A DNA stretch of 64,000 nt from Hydrogenophilus thiooxidans (GTDB taxonomy: Bacteria > Pseudomonadota > Gammaproteobacteria > Burkholderiales > Rhodocyclaceae). This document shows positions 1-8,744 of the stretch, one piece after another; position 1 is the first letter of the stretch; the number at the start of each line of letters is the position of its first letter. The stretch covers positions 27,278 through 91,277 of the forward strand of contig NZ_JAHLSY010000011.1 in NCBI RefSeq assembly GCF_019049855.1, given 5' to 3'. The position numbers and the translations under genes are program-made. The notes beneath the pieces are model-generated. The model saw only the letters and a list, made by a program, of their open reading frames with translations, had not been told where the DNA came from and made no database searches.

Positions 1-744
1 TTCCGCGGTGGGAATATCGACCGCAAGGTGCAGTACCCCCTCGTTGCGCCCGCGGAGGAGCGCCAACGCGCGGTGCGAAGGTATGGAGCGGATCGGCTCT
101 TCGAACGCAAACCAGTCGCGAAACTTCGCGGCGTTGGAGGCGTTGGAATCGAGCACCTGCGACCGGATCAGCGCTTCGTTCCAGAACCGTTCGCGCAACG
201 GCTGCAACAAAGCGGCGTTTTCGCTGAGGCGTTCGCTCAAGATCGCGCGCGCGCCTTCAAGCGCCGCAGCGGCGTCGGCAAACCCTTTTTCCGGAGCGAC
301 GAACGGTGCGGCGAGCACTTCCGGCGGGGTTTCGACTCGGCCCATGAGCCGGTCGGCAAGGGGTTCCAATCCGGCTTCGCGCGCGATACTTGCCTTGGTG
401 CGTCGTTTGGGTCGGTACGGCAGGTAGAGGTCTTCGAGCGCCTGGCGTGTCTCAGCCGACATGACGGCCGCTTCGAGTTCGGGCGTGAGATGGCCCGCTT
501 CGCGCAGCGTGTTGAGGATCGTTTCGCGGCGCGCTTCGAGCGCCCGCAGCGTCAGAAGCTGGGTTTCGATTTCGCGCAGTTGCGCGTCGCTCAATCCTCC
601 TGTTGCCTCTTTACGGTAGCGGGCGATGAAGGGAACCGTTGCCCCTTCGTCCATCAGCCGCACCGCAGCGATCACTTGGTGCGGCGAAACGCCAATCCGC
701 TCGGCGATACGGGCTTCGATCGAAGGCAAGTGTGTCGTCGTCAT
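1..744 (-). CDS. tex: Tex, transcription accessory protein, N-terminal part (cut by window edge)
   Basis: The reverse strand from the ATG at 744 reads for 248 codons without a stop to the left edge, so the C-terminal two thirds, including the S1 RNA-binding domain, lie outside. The protein begins MTTTHLPSIEARIAERIG and contains the Tex N-terminal signatures VPFIARYRKEATGGL and DLYLPYRPKRRTKASIARE, which belong to the helical Tex-N region. Tex family proteins bind RNA and affect transcription; the exact role is not settled. It lies 30 bp after the mutarotase gene on the same strand and probably ends a three-gene operon. The family is near certain; only the truncation limits the call. Confidence 0.92.
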   Translation of the reverse strand, partial: MTTTHLPSIEARIAERIGVSPHQVIAAVRLMDEGATVPFIARYRKEATGGLSDAQLREIETQLLTLRALEARRETILNTLREAGHLTPELEAAVMSAETRQALEDLYLPYRPKRRTKASIAREAGLEPLADRLMGRVETPPEVLAAPFVAPEKGFADAAAALEGARAILSERLSENAALLQPLRERFWNEALIRSQVLDSNASNAAKFRDWFAFEEPIRSIPSHRALALLRGRNEGVLHLAVDIPTAE

Positions 745-774
745 GGTATTCGGTTCGATCCAGGCAAGGGGCGA

Positions 775-1635
775 TTATAGCGAGGGAAGGGCGACGAGCG
801 ACTGTCGTCCCGCCCATTCGGCTCCGGGGTCAAGGGTGATCGGTGCGGTGAGTTGCGCCGCTTCGACGCAAAGGAAACGCCGAAACCCATCTGCGGGCAG
901 ATCGGCCAGGTTGTGGTGTTCCCCGGGGTTCCAGACGACGAGATTGGCAAAGCCCGCTTGGTCGATGCCCGTGGCCACTTTGCCACTTTTCCAGAGCAGC
1001 GCGCGCGTAGGCGCTGGATAGACGCGGTTCACCGCGCGATCGACGACCAGTTCGGGCGCGGTCTCTTTGACCGCTTGCCATTGGGCATTGGCGTCCTGGT
1101 AGGTGAGCCCGTACAAACCGGAGAGTTGGGAAAGTTCGAGTTCCGGAGTGGCCAGATAGGTATGCAATCCACCGGTGAAAGCAAGCGGTGCGGCTCCGTC
1201 GTTACCCACCGCGAGCTCGACGTCCAGACGGTCGAGGGAGAGCATCACGGTGACTTCCGCCCACCAGCCTGAGGGGATTTCGTCACGATAGGACGCAGGG
1301 AGCGCGTCCGGCGTGAGCCGCCACGTTGCGAAGACGAACGCTGGGTCTTGTTTCTGTTCTGTCATCTGCCACAGGACGCGCCGCGCAAACCCGTGGCGTG
1401 TGCGGGGGCCTTGGTCGGCCCACTGCGGAAAGATCACTGGGATGCCGCCGCGAATGGGGGTAACGCCATCCCCTGGGTTTTTGGGGCTCAGGTAGAGCCG
1501 TTCGATGCCGTCGGCGGGGATCCAGGAAAGCACGTGCGCGCCCCAGTGGCTCACCGTGACCTGAGCACCGCCAATCTGAAGCCGCACGACGTCGAGCCCG
1601 CACCAGCGGTCGGTGGTGATTGCGGTCGGAGTCAT
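775..1635 (-). CDS. D-hexose-6-phosphate mutarotase (aldose 1-epimerase family, YeaD-like)
   Basis: A 286-aa cytosolic protein of the YeaD-type aldose-1-epimerase family, which interconverts the anomers of glucose-6-phosphate and related hexose phosphates. Visible family features are SHWGAHVLSWIP near the N-terminus, LYLSPKN, a GGIPVIFPQWADQG block with HGFAR (catalytic His region), and FTGGLHTYL plus VVWNPGEHH further on. The reading frame continues upstream over the preceding gene, but the ATG at 1635 (MTPTAITTDRW) is chosen because the extra residues are a shadow of that gene. It starts 11 bp after the acyl-CoA synthetase/acetyltransferase stop, so the two are likely cotranscribed. Confidence 0.88.
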   Translation of the reverse strand: MTPTAITTDRWCGLDVVRLQIGGAQVTVSHWGAHVLSWIPADGIERLYLSPKNPGDGVTPIRGGIPVIFPQWADQGPRTRHGFARRVLWQMTEQKQDPAFVFATWRLTPDALPASYRDEIPSGWWAEVTVMLSLDRLDVELAVGNDGAAPLAFTGGLHTYLATPELELSQLSGLYGLTYQDANAQWQAVKETAPELVVDRAVNRVYPAPTRALLWKSGKVATGIDQAGFANLVVWNPGEHHNLADLPADGFRRFLCVEAAQLTAPITLDPGAEWAGRQSLVALPSL

Positions 1636-1646
1636 CTTCGATTGCC

Positions 1647-4340
1647 TCAATGCAGCGGTTGCAAGGGAAGGACACCGTGCTTGATCGTTCGATCTTCGGG
1701 GTCGTCGGAGAGGGTGAAACCGAGACTCGCGACGAACCGCAGCATCCGTTCGTTGTTCGCGAGAAAGACGCCGCGCATCTCTTTGAGGCCACGGTTGCGC
1801 GCCGTTTCGATCAGCACCTGCATGAGTTTGCGTGCCAGACCTCGATGTTGCCACGCATCGGCAACGACGATCGCGAATTCGCACGTTTCGCCGTCGGGGT
1901 TTACCGCGTACCGTGCCACCCCCAGTTCGATCTCTTTGCCGTTTTGCGACGTAACCGCAATGAACGCCATCTCGCGGTCGTAGTCGATTTGGGTGAGGCG
2001 CGCGAGCATTGCGGGTGGCAGTTCGTTGAGCGTGGTCATGAAGCGGTAATACTTCGTCTGTGGCGAGAGGTTGCGGACGAACTCCGCTTCGAGTTCGGCG
2101 TCTTCTGGCCGGATGGGGCGGATCAGCACGTCGGTGCCGTCAGGAAGCGTCCAATGTTGGACGAGGTGAGACGGGTAGGGGTGGATCGCCATGTGCGCGT
2201 AACGATCCTGGGACGGATTCGTCGGGGTCAGCGAAATTTTCGCGTCGAGCGCGATCGCGTCGTGTTCGTCGACGATCAGCGGGTTGATGCTCAGATATTC
2301 GATCCACGGCAATTCGCAGACCATTTCTGAAACCCGCAGCAGGACGTATTCCAGCCGTTCGAGCGCTACCGCGGGCATGTTGCGCCACTCCTGCAGCATC
2401 GGATAGATGCGGCTCGACCGAACCAGGTCGTGCGCCAGGTATTTGTTGAACGGCGGCAGCGCAACCGACATGTCCGCTTCGGGAACGGCCCGTTTGCCCC
2501 CTTCGCCGAAGTAGATCACCGGCCCGAAGACGGGGTCGCGTTTGACGCGGATCATCACCTCGCGGCCGTAACGACGAATCACCATCGGTTCGATCACTAC
2601 CCCTTCGATTTCCGCTTCAGGCGCATTTTTTTGCACTTCGGCGACGATCTCCTGAAACGCGGTGCGTACCGCCGCCATGGTGGTGAGGTTGAGTCGCACT
2701 CCGCCGCTGTCGGCTTTGTCGATGACGTTTTTCGCCTGAATTTTCATCGCCACCGGCAGTCCAATCTCTTCGGCGAGCACGATCGCTTCGGTGACGGTGC
2801 GCGCCAGCATCGCTTGGGCAATCGGGATGCGAAACGCAGAAAGGACCGCTTTGGCCTCCATCTCGTTGAGGCGTAGCCGCCGTTCGGTGAGCGCGGCTTC
2901 GATGATCAGTTCGGCGCTCTCGATGCGCGGCGCTTCGAAATGGGTGAGCGGCGGTGGGGTTTGCGCGAGCAGTTTTTGGTTTCGGTAGTACGACGAGACG
3001 TGCGAGAAGAGCTCGACCGCAGGTTCCGGCGCACGGAAGGTGGGGATCCCCGCCGCTTGGAATTTTTGCCGCGCTTCCTGGACGTGCGCCTCTCCCATCC
3101 AGCAGGTGACGACCGGTTTGTCGGCTTTCGCTTCGAGTGCGATGATCCGGTCTGCGACCGCGGTGGGGTCGGTCATCGCCTGGGGCGTGAGAATCACCAG
3201 GATCCCGTCGACCTCTTTCGCAGCCAGAAGGGTTTGAAACGCAGCGCCGTAGCGTTCGGCGTCGGCGTCGCCCAAAATATCGACCGGGTTGGCGTGGGAC
3301 CAGTTCTGGGGCAGCAGTTTGTCGAGTGCTTCGCGGGTGGTATCCCCGAGTTCCGCGAGCGGGATGCCCAGGTCCGCGGCGCGGTCGGCAGCCATCGCGC
3401 CGATTCCGCCGCCGTTCGTGAGGATCGCCAAGCGGTTGCCGCGCGGACGAAGTCGGGCAAAAAGCGCGGAGAGTGCGGCGTAGAGCTGCGAGATGTTATA
3501 AAGACGAATCACGCCACTACGCCGCAAGGCCGCGTCGAACACTTTGTCGTCGCCTGGCTGATGGCCTGCGTGGAGATGAATCGTGCGCATCACTTCGGGA
3601 TGGCGTCCCGCTTTGAGCACCAGCACCGGTTTGACGCGTGCCGCAGCACGCAACGCGCTCATGAAGCGGCGCGCGTTCTTGATTCCTTCGATGTAGAGCA
3701 CGATCGCTTCGGTGCGGTAATCTTGCGCCAGGAAGTCGAGCACTTCGGCAAAGTCGATATCGACGCTCGCGCCAAGCGAGACCACCGCCGAAAATCCGAC
3801 CCCCGCCGGTTTTGCCCAGTCGAGTACCGCGGAACAGAGCGCACCGGAGTGGGAGATGAACCCGATCGACCCTTTGAGCGGAGCGGTCAGAGCAAATGAG
3901 GCGTTGAGCCCAAACTGCGGACGCATCACGCCCAGACAGTTGGGACCCAAAAGGCGCATCCGGTAGCGACGCGCCGTTTCGATCAGTTGCCGCTCCAACC
4001 GTTCACCGCGGGCGCCCGATTCGGCAAAACCGGCTGAGAGGACCGCAACCATCTTGACACCGGCCCGGCCACACCCTTCGACCACACCGATCACCTTTTC
4101 CGCGGCGACACAGATCACCGCGAGATCGATGCGGTGGGGCACCTCTTCGATCGACGGATAAGCGGGGAGATCGAAGATTTTTTTATGTTTGGGGTTGACC
4201 GCAAAGAGGCGGCCGGTGTACCCACTGTCGATCAGGTTGCGGATCACGGTTCGACCCAATGACCCGGCGCGTTCCGAAGCACCGATCACGGCGACCGAGC
4301 GCGGTTCGATCAACGGTTGCAAGTAGTGGTTCTCTTGCAC
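1647..4340 (-). CDS. Fused ADP-forming acyl-CoA synthetase-like / GNAT lysine acetyltransferase (Pat/YfiQ-type)
   Basis: An 897-aa three-part protein. Residues about 1-140 are a CoA-binding Rossmann domain (VIGASERAGSLGRTVIRNL), 150-460 the succinyl-CoA-ligase-like domains (GFISHSGALCSAVLDWA), about 490-700 an ATP-grasp-like region, and about 740-890 a GNAT acetyltransferase domain (VVADAWQHRGLARKLMQVL, the acetyl-CoA pyrophosphate loop). Proteins of this layout are known in bacteria as lysine acetyltransferases that switch off AMP-forming acyl-CoA synthetases; others act as NDP-forming CoA ligases. The synthetase part has HLHAGHQPGDDKV in the phospho-histidine region; H in this loop is compatible with, but does not prove, ligase activity. 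Acyl-CoA synthetases it could modify include the one at 61.8 kb. Divergent from gabD. Confidence 0.88.
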   Translation of the reverse strand: MQENHYLQPLIEPRSVAVIGASERAGSLGRTVIRNLIDSGYTGRLFAVNPKHKKIFDLPAYPSIEEVPHRIDLAVICVAAEKVIGVVEGCGRAGVKMVAVLSAGFAESGARGERLERQLIETARRYRMRLLGPNCLGVMRPQFGLNASFALTAPLKGSIGFISHSGALCSAVLDWAKPAGVGFSAVVSLGASVDIDFAEVLDFLAQDYRTEAIVLYIEGIKNARRFMSALRAAARVKPVLVLKAGRHPEVMRTIHLHAGHQPGDDKVFDAALRRSGVIRLYNISQLYAALSALFARLRPRGNRLAILTNGGGIGAMAADRAADLGIPLAELGDTTREALDKLLPQNWSHANPVDILGDADAERYGAAFQTLLAAKEVDGILVILTPQAMTDPTAVADRIIALEAKADKPVVTCWMGEAHVQEARQKFQAAGIPTFRAPEPAVELFSHVSSYYRNQKLLAQTPPPLTHFEAPRIESAELIIEAALTERRLRLNEMEAKAVLSAFRIPIAQAMLARTVTEAIVLAEEIGLPVAMKIQAKNVIDKADSGGVRLNLTTMAAVRTAFQEIVAEVQKNAPEAEIEGVVIEPMVIRRYGREVMIRVKRDPVFGPVIYFGEGGKRAVPEADMSVALPPFNKYLAHDLVRSSRIYPMLQEWRNMPAVALERLEYVLLRVSEMVCELPWIEYLSINPLIVDEHDAIALDAKISLTPTNPSQDRYAHMAIHPYPSHLVQHWTLPDGTDVLIRPIRPEDAELEAEFVRNLSPQTKYYRFMTTLNELPPAMLARLTQIDYDREMAFIAVTSQNGKEIELGVARYAVNPDGETCEFAIVVADAWQHRGLARKLMQVLIETARNRGLKEMRGVFLANNERMLRFVASLGFTLSDDPEDRTIKHGVLPLQPLH

Positions 4341-4452
4341 GGCGAAACTCTCCTAAGGCATTGTGGCGAAGTGTACCGCATCGCACCGACTCTGTGCGCG
4401 TACAATCCCATTTACCGGCAAACAATTCGTCCGAACGACCAGGGAGATGACG

Positions 4453-5919
4453 ATGCACGAATGGCTGAAAAACTTAACGCTAACCCGGTGTTGGCAAACC
4501 CACGCTTATTGGGGTGGCGAATGGCATGCGGCACCAACCCGTTATCCCGTGCGGAATCCGGCAACAGGGGAAACGATCGCCGAAGTGGTCGATTGCGGAC
4601 GCAGGGAAACCGAAGCGGCAATCGACGCAGCGGCATACGCCTTCTCCTCATGGAAAAACACCCTCGCGAAAGAGCGATCAGCACTGTTGCGCCAATGGCA
4701 TGCGCGCATCGTCGACAACGCCGAGCCCTTGGCGCAATTGATCACGCTCGAATGTGGCAAGCCCCTTGCCGAGGCACGGGGCGAAGTGGCCTACGCGGCA
4801 TCGTTCGTCGAGTGGTTTGCCGAAGAGGCGAAGCGGGTTTATGGCGATCTCATCCCGACGCCGCAAGCGGATCGCCGCCTCATGGCGTGGAAACAGCCCG
4901 TTGGGGTGTGCGCAGCGATCACACCGTGGAATTTCCCCGCTGCGATGATCACCCGTAAGGTGGCCCCGGCGCTTGCGGTGGGGTGCACGGTGGTGGTGAA
5001 GCCGGCGGAGCAAACCCCACTCACGGCTCTGGCTTTAGCCGCGCTGGCCGAAGATGCCGGTTTTCCCGCCGGGGTGTTCAATGTGGTTACCGGCAGTCGA
5101 CCGGAGGTGATTGGCGCGACGCTCACCGCAAGTCCCATCGTGCGCAAACTCTCCTTTACCGGGTCGACCGAAGTCGGTCGCCTCTTGATGGCCCAATGCG
5201 CCCCGACGTTAAAGCGCCTCTCGTTTGAACTGGGTGGCAACGCCCCGTTCATCGTGTTCGACGATGCTGACCTGGACGCGGCAGTGGCCGGGGCGCTGGC
5301 GTCGAAATACCGCAACGCCGGGCAAACGTGCGTCTGCGCCAACCGATTGATCGTCCAAGAGGGGATCTACGACGCTTTTGCGGAGCGGTTCGCTGCGGAG
5401 GTGTCCAAATTGCGCGTCGGTCCCGGGTGGGAAGCGGGCGTCGCGGTGGGGCCGCTCATCGATGCTGCGGCGATCGCAAAAGTGACGCGCCTGGTCGAAG
5501 AGGCGGTCTCCCGCGGGGCGCAAGTGCGCTGTGGCGGGCATCTCCTCACGGAATTGGGCAACCAGTTTTACGCCCCCACGGTGCTCACGAACGTCACAGC
5601 GGAGATGGCGATCGCGCGCGAAGAGATCTTTGGTCCCGTCGCCCCCATCTACCGGTTTCGTACCGACGACGAAGCTGTCGCGCTTGCAAACGCGACCGAA
5701 TATGGCCTTGCGGCCTACTTCTACGCGCGCGACGTGGGGCGCGTCTGGCGGGTGGCCGAGCAGCTCGATTACGGGATGATCGGGATCAACACTGGGATCA
5801 TCTCAAGCGAGGTTTTCCCCTTTGGCGGCGTCAAACAGTCGGGGTTTGGTCGCGAAGGGTCGAAGTACGGCGTGGAAGAGTATCTCGAGATCAAAGCGAT
5901 CTGTCTGGCCGGCGTGTGA
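4453..5919 (+). CDS. gabD: Succinate-semialdehyde dehydrogenase, NAD(P)+ dependent
   Basis: A 488-aa aldehyde dehydrogenase oxidising succinate semialdehyde to succinate. The general base Glu259 sits in FELGGNAPF and the catalytic Cys293 in NAGQTCVCAN; Cys295 two residues later matches the redox-regulated pair seen in GabD enzymes. TPWNFPAAMITRK and GSTEVGRLL (cofactor loop) are also present, and the C-terminus keeps PFGGVKQSGFGREG. Two ATGs lie close together; 4453 is chosen because the AGGGAG ribosome site at 4441 is at normal spacing from it, while the ATG at 4447 directly abuts the site. The gene stands alone, divergent from the acetyltransferase gene. Other short semialdehyde substrates remain possible. 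Confidence 0.9.
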   Translation: MHEWLKNLTLTRCWQTHAYWGGEWHAAPTRYPVRNPATGETIAEVVDCGRRETEAAIDAAAYAFSSWKNTLAKERSALLRQWHARIVDNAEPLAQLITLECGKPLAEARGEVAYAASFVEWFAEEAKRVYGDLIPTPQADRRLMAWKQPVGVCAAITPWNFPAAMITRKVAPALAVGCTVVVKPAEQTPLTALALAALAEDAGFPAGVFNVVTGSRPEVIGATLTASPIVRKLSFTGSTEVGRLLMAQCAPTLKRLSFELGGNAPFIVFDDADLDAAVAGALASKYRNAGQTCVCANRLIVQEGIYDAFAERFAAEVSKLRVGPGWEAGVAVGPLIDAAAIAKVTRLVEEAVSRGAQVRCGGHLLTELGNQFYAPTVLTNVTAEMAIAREEIFGPVAPIYRFRTDDEAVALANATEYGLAAYFYARDVGRVWRVAEQLDYGMIGINTGIISSEVFPFGGVKQSGFGREGSKYGVEEYLEIKAICLAGV

Positions 5920-5949
5920 GGGTTGCACAATCCGCGTAAGGGAGGAACC

Positions 5950-6543
5950 ATGCGGGAAAGGAGCCGTAATGTGGGGAGTGGTCCGGTCGGCTTGGGCAAA
6001 GGCTCTGTTTGGCGCCGCCTCTGGGTAGGCGCGCTCGTTTTTACCTTTTTCTCAGGAAGTGTCCCAGCATCGGGCCTTGATGAGCCCTTAGCGCGCGGCG
6101 CTCTGCCGCTTACCGAGGGGTTTGCGACCGTGCCCACCGCAGCGGCGGAAGGGGAGGGGCAGCAAACGGTGACTGAAGCCGAAGTCGAGGAGGCGATCGC
6201 GACGCTACGTTGCGAGCAAACCCCGTTCTTTTGGTGTGCCGGTGGGATCGGTGTGGAGGAGCGGGTGGCGTTACAACGGCTCAGAGACCGTTTTACGGTC
6301 TGCGTCGAGTGGGCACAAAAGGAGCGCCCCTATCTTGCTGATGCGACCTTGACCCTCGAAAACGACTCCGGCGCGGTGGTTTGGCAAGGCCGCGGGTTGG
6401 GGCCGCTTTGGTGCGCGCAGCTGCCGACGGGGCGTTATCGGTTGGTTGCCGCTGCGCTCCCGGTCGTTGAATATCCCCCGCAAGATCGCTGGGTCGAGGT
6501 GACGCCGCAAGCCTCCCTTAGGCGCGTGGCGTTTCTCTGGTAG
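5950..6543 (+). CDS. Hypothetical secreted protein, 197 aa
   Basis: No family recognised. The start at 5950 follows a strong GGAGG. The N-terminus has a long basic lead, then a hydrophobic stretch (WVGALVFTFFSG) and VPASG, which fits a Sec signal peptide and export to the periplasm. The mature part has four cysteines (RCEQ, WCAGG, VCVEW, WCAQL), which could form disulfides, and ends in a beta-rich region resembling a small carbohydrate-binding or PEGA-like fold (LPTGRYRLVAAALPVVEY). It begins 30 bp after gabD and its last 26 bp overlap the tail of selU on the opposite strand. A real gene on start signal and composition; function unknown. Confidence 0.6.
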   Translation: MRERSRNVGSGPVGLGKGSVWRRLWVGALVFTFFSGSVPASGLDEPLARGALPLTEGFATVPTAAAEGEGQQTVTEAEVEEAIATLRCEQTPFFWCAGGIGVEERVALQRLRDRFTVCVEWAQKERPYLADATLTLENDSGAVVWQGRGLGPLWCAQLPTGRYRLVAAALPVVEYPPQDRWVEVTPQASLRRVAFLW

Positions 6544-7615
6544 TCGCGTCCAGTGGGCACGTAGCGGCGATTGCCACCAACTGCGCGGCCAAATCGGCGA
6601 ACGTCGCCTCCGAGAGATCAGAAAGGGTAAAGTGCGCCACGATCGGGCCCGACCAGGTGGCCAGCCCTTTGCGGTAACGGGGGTCGTAGTGGCGTACCAT
6701 CAGGTCGCGGTAGAGTGCGGCGAAATTGCCTGCGTCGACCCACCGCAGCCATTCTGCAAGGACGGCGTTCGGGACCACCCCTTTGAGGCGGAGCAACTGC
6801 GCTTTGAGGGTTTCGGGATGGTCGCGCCAGAATCGGTATTCAGTGAGTACCAACGCCAGACGCGTGTCAAGCGCAGCGTCCACCGTGACGCGCGGCGCGG
6901 CGCGCATCTGTTGCCAAAGCGCTTCAGGCAGGTGGCAGGTGCCGATGCGGCGGTTCTCCGCTTCGACAAACACCGGTTGGGTGGGATCGAAGCGGCGCAG
7001 TGCAGACCAGAGTGCTGTCTCGAACGCTTTTTGGGTCGGTTGCGGCGCGCCGTCTGGCACCCGCCCCAACAGCGAACCACGATGGCGCGCCAACCCTTCC
7101 AGGTCCAACACCTGCGCGCCCAATTGCGCCAGGGTGTGAAGCAGTTTCGTCTTGCCGCAACCCGTAGGACCCGCGAGCACGAATAGCCGCAACCGAGCAG
7201 GCAACGTATTGAGCTGCGCAAGGACTTGACGACGAAACGCCTTATACCCGCCTTCAAGCTGCGCGGCGTCCCAACCGATCAACCGCAGCCAAGTGACGAA
7301 CGCGCCACTTCGCTGGCCACCGCGCCAACAGTAGACCAGCGGGTGCCACGAGCGCGGTTTGTCCTGAAACTGGTTTTCGATGTGGTGCGCGATATTTTTC
7401 GCGACCCACGCCCCCCCAATGCGCCGCGCTTCGAACGGTGACCGCTGTTTGTAGATCGTACCGACGATCGCCCGCTCCCGGTCGTCGAGCACCGGGCAAT
7501 TGATCGCACCGGGAACGTGGTCTTCAGCGTATTCGGCTGGACTGCGCGCGTCGATCACCGTGTCGAACGCGTCGAGCGCCGTCACCGGAACGATTGAGGT
7601 GCTGTCACGGGGCAT
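6518..7615 (-). CDS. selU: tRNA 2-selenouridine synthase (rhodanese plus P-loop)
   Basis: A 365-aa SelU/MnmH/YbbB enzyme that replaces sulfur in 2-thiouridine at the wobble position of certain tRNAs with selenium, through a geranylated intermediate, using selenophosphate. The N-terminal rhodanese domain has the active-site loop YCWRGGQRS with Cys96; a P-loop GPTGCGKT follows at 149-156, and EAENRRIG is a further family motif. The frame runs on upstream over selD, so the ATG at 7615 (MPRDSTSIV) is taken as the start. It is divergent from selD, 73 bp away, which supplies its selenium donor. Confidence 0.94.
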   Translation of the reverse strand: MPRDSTSIVPVTALDAFDTVIDARSPAEYAEDHVPGAINCPVLDDRERAIVGTIYKQRSPFEARRIGGAWVAKNIAHHIENQFQDKPRSWHPLVYCWRGGQRSGAFVTWLRLIGWDAAQLEGGYKAFRRQVLAQLNTLPARLRLFVLAGPTGCGKTKLLHTLAQLGAQVLDLEGLARHRGSLLGRVPDGAPQPTQKAFETALWSALRRFDPTQPVFVEAENRRIGTCHLPEALWQQMRAAPRVTVDAALDTRLALVLTEYRFWRDHPETLKAQLLRLKGVVPNAVLAEWLRWVDAGNFAALYRDLMVRHYDPRYRKGLATWSGPIVAHFTLSDLSEATFADLAAQLVAIAATCPLDATTRETPRA

Positions 7616-7688
7616 GGGCGAACCATGGAGTGGACTCGGTGCTATTATCGCGCAATTCGAACGGGTTCTTTCACGGAGCGAGCTGCGA

Positions 7689-8744
7689 ATGACGGAAGCG
7701 GTGCGATTGACGGCGCTTGCGCACGGCGGCGGGTGTGGGTGCAAGATCGCGCCCGGCGTCCTCGAACGGCTCTTGCGGGAGATTCCGACTGGGTTCGTGC
7801 CGCCCGAACTTCTCGTAGGGTTCGACACCACCGACGACGCCGCGGTGTGGCGTCTGAACGAGACGCAGGCGCTCATCGCGACCACCGACTTTTTCCTCCC
7901 CGTTGTCGATGACCCTTTCGATTTTGGCGCGATCGCTGCGACCAATGCGCTATCCGACGTCTATGCGATGGGGGGACGCCCGATCCTGGCGCTTGCGGTC
8001 GTCGGGATGCCCTTGGGAAAACTGCCCGAGGCGGTGATCGCGCAGATTTTCGCGGGTGGCGCATCGGTGTGCCGCGAAGCAGGGGTGGCGCTCGCCGGGG
8101 GCCATTCGATCGACTGCGTCGAACCGTTTTACGGCTTGGTTGCGTTGGGACTTGCCCATCCCCGGGCGATCAAGACCAACGCGGGGGCGCAACCGGGCGA
8201 CCAGTTGATCCTGACCAAGCCCCTTGGGATCGGAGTGCTCTCCGCGGCGCTCAAGAAGGGGTTACTCACCCCAGACGAATATGCCGAAATGCGGCGGTGG
8301 ACCACCTGCCTCAACCGGGTAGGGGAGCGCTTGGGGGCTGACCCGGAGGTGCATGCGCTTACCGACGTCACCGGTTTCGGCCTGGCGGGACACGGATGGG
8401 AGATGGCGCGCGCAAGCGGCGTGGTGGTGCGTTTCCACAGTGGGGCGTTGCCGGTGTTGCCTGCCGCGCGCCGTTACCTTCGCGAAGGGATCACCACGGG
8501 GGCGGCCACGCGCAACTGGCAAAGCTACGGCAACGCGATCGACCTCACCGCGCTGCCGGAAGGGGAGCGCGCCGAGTGGCAAGCGATCGTCACCGATCCG
8601 CAAACGAGCGGAGGCCTGTTGATCGCGTGCGCCCCTGCCGCGGTGGAGCGGGTAATGGGCGCGATCGCGGAGACGCAAGGCGAAGGAGGGGTGGTGATCG
8701 GTTCGGTCGCTGCGGGAACGCCGAAAGTCGAAGTGCTGCGATGA
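7689..8744 (+). CDS. selD: Selenide, water dikinase (selenophosphate synthetase)
   Basis: A 351-aa enzyme making selenophosphate from selenide and ATP. The N-terminal glycine-rich loop is HGGGCGCKIAP, with cysteine rather than selenocysteine at the catalytic position, and the catalytic Lys follows two residues later. FDTTDDAAVW, TDFFLPVVDDPFDFGAIAA (metal and ATP-binding Asp residues) and DVTGFGLAGHGWEM are typical. The ATG at 7689 matches the family start; upstream codons antisense to selU are ignored. The stop overlaps the next gene's ATG by 4 bp. With selU next door and no selA/selB in view, the evident use of selenophosphate here is tRNA selenation. Confidence 0.95.
   Translation: MTEAVRLTALAHGGGCGCKIAPGVLERLLREIPTGFVPPELLVGFDTTDDAAVWRLNETQALIATTDFFLPVVDDPFDFGAIAATNALSDVYAMGGRPILALAVVGMPLGKLPEAVIAQIFAGGASVCREAGVALAGGHSIDCVEPFYGLVALGLAHPRAIKTNAGAQPGDQLILTKPLGIGVLSAALKKGLLTPDEYAEMRRWTTCLNRVGERLGADPEVHALTDVTGFGLAGHGWEMARASGVVVRFHSGALPVLPAARRYLREGITTGAATRNWQSYGNAIDLTALPEGERAEWQAIVTDPQTSGGLLIACAPAAVERVMGAIAETQGEGGVVIGSVAAGTPKVEVLR

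Noticed and set aside
28..780. Long plus-strand reading frame opposite tex
   Set aside because: Antisense to a clearly conserved Tex sequence, no family resemblance, composition of a GC-rich shadow frame.
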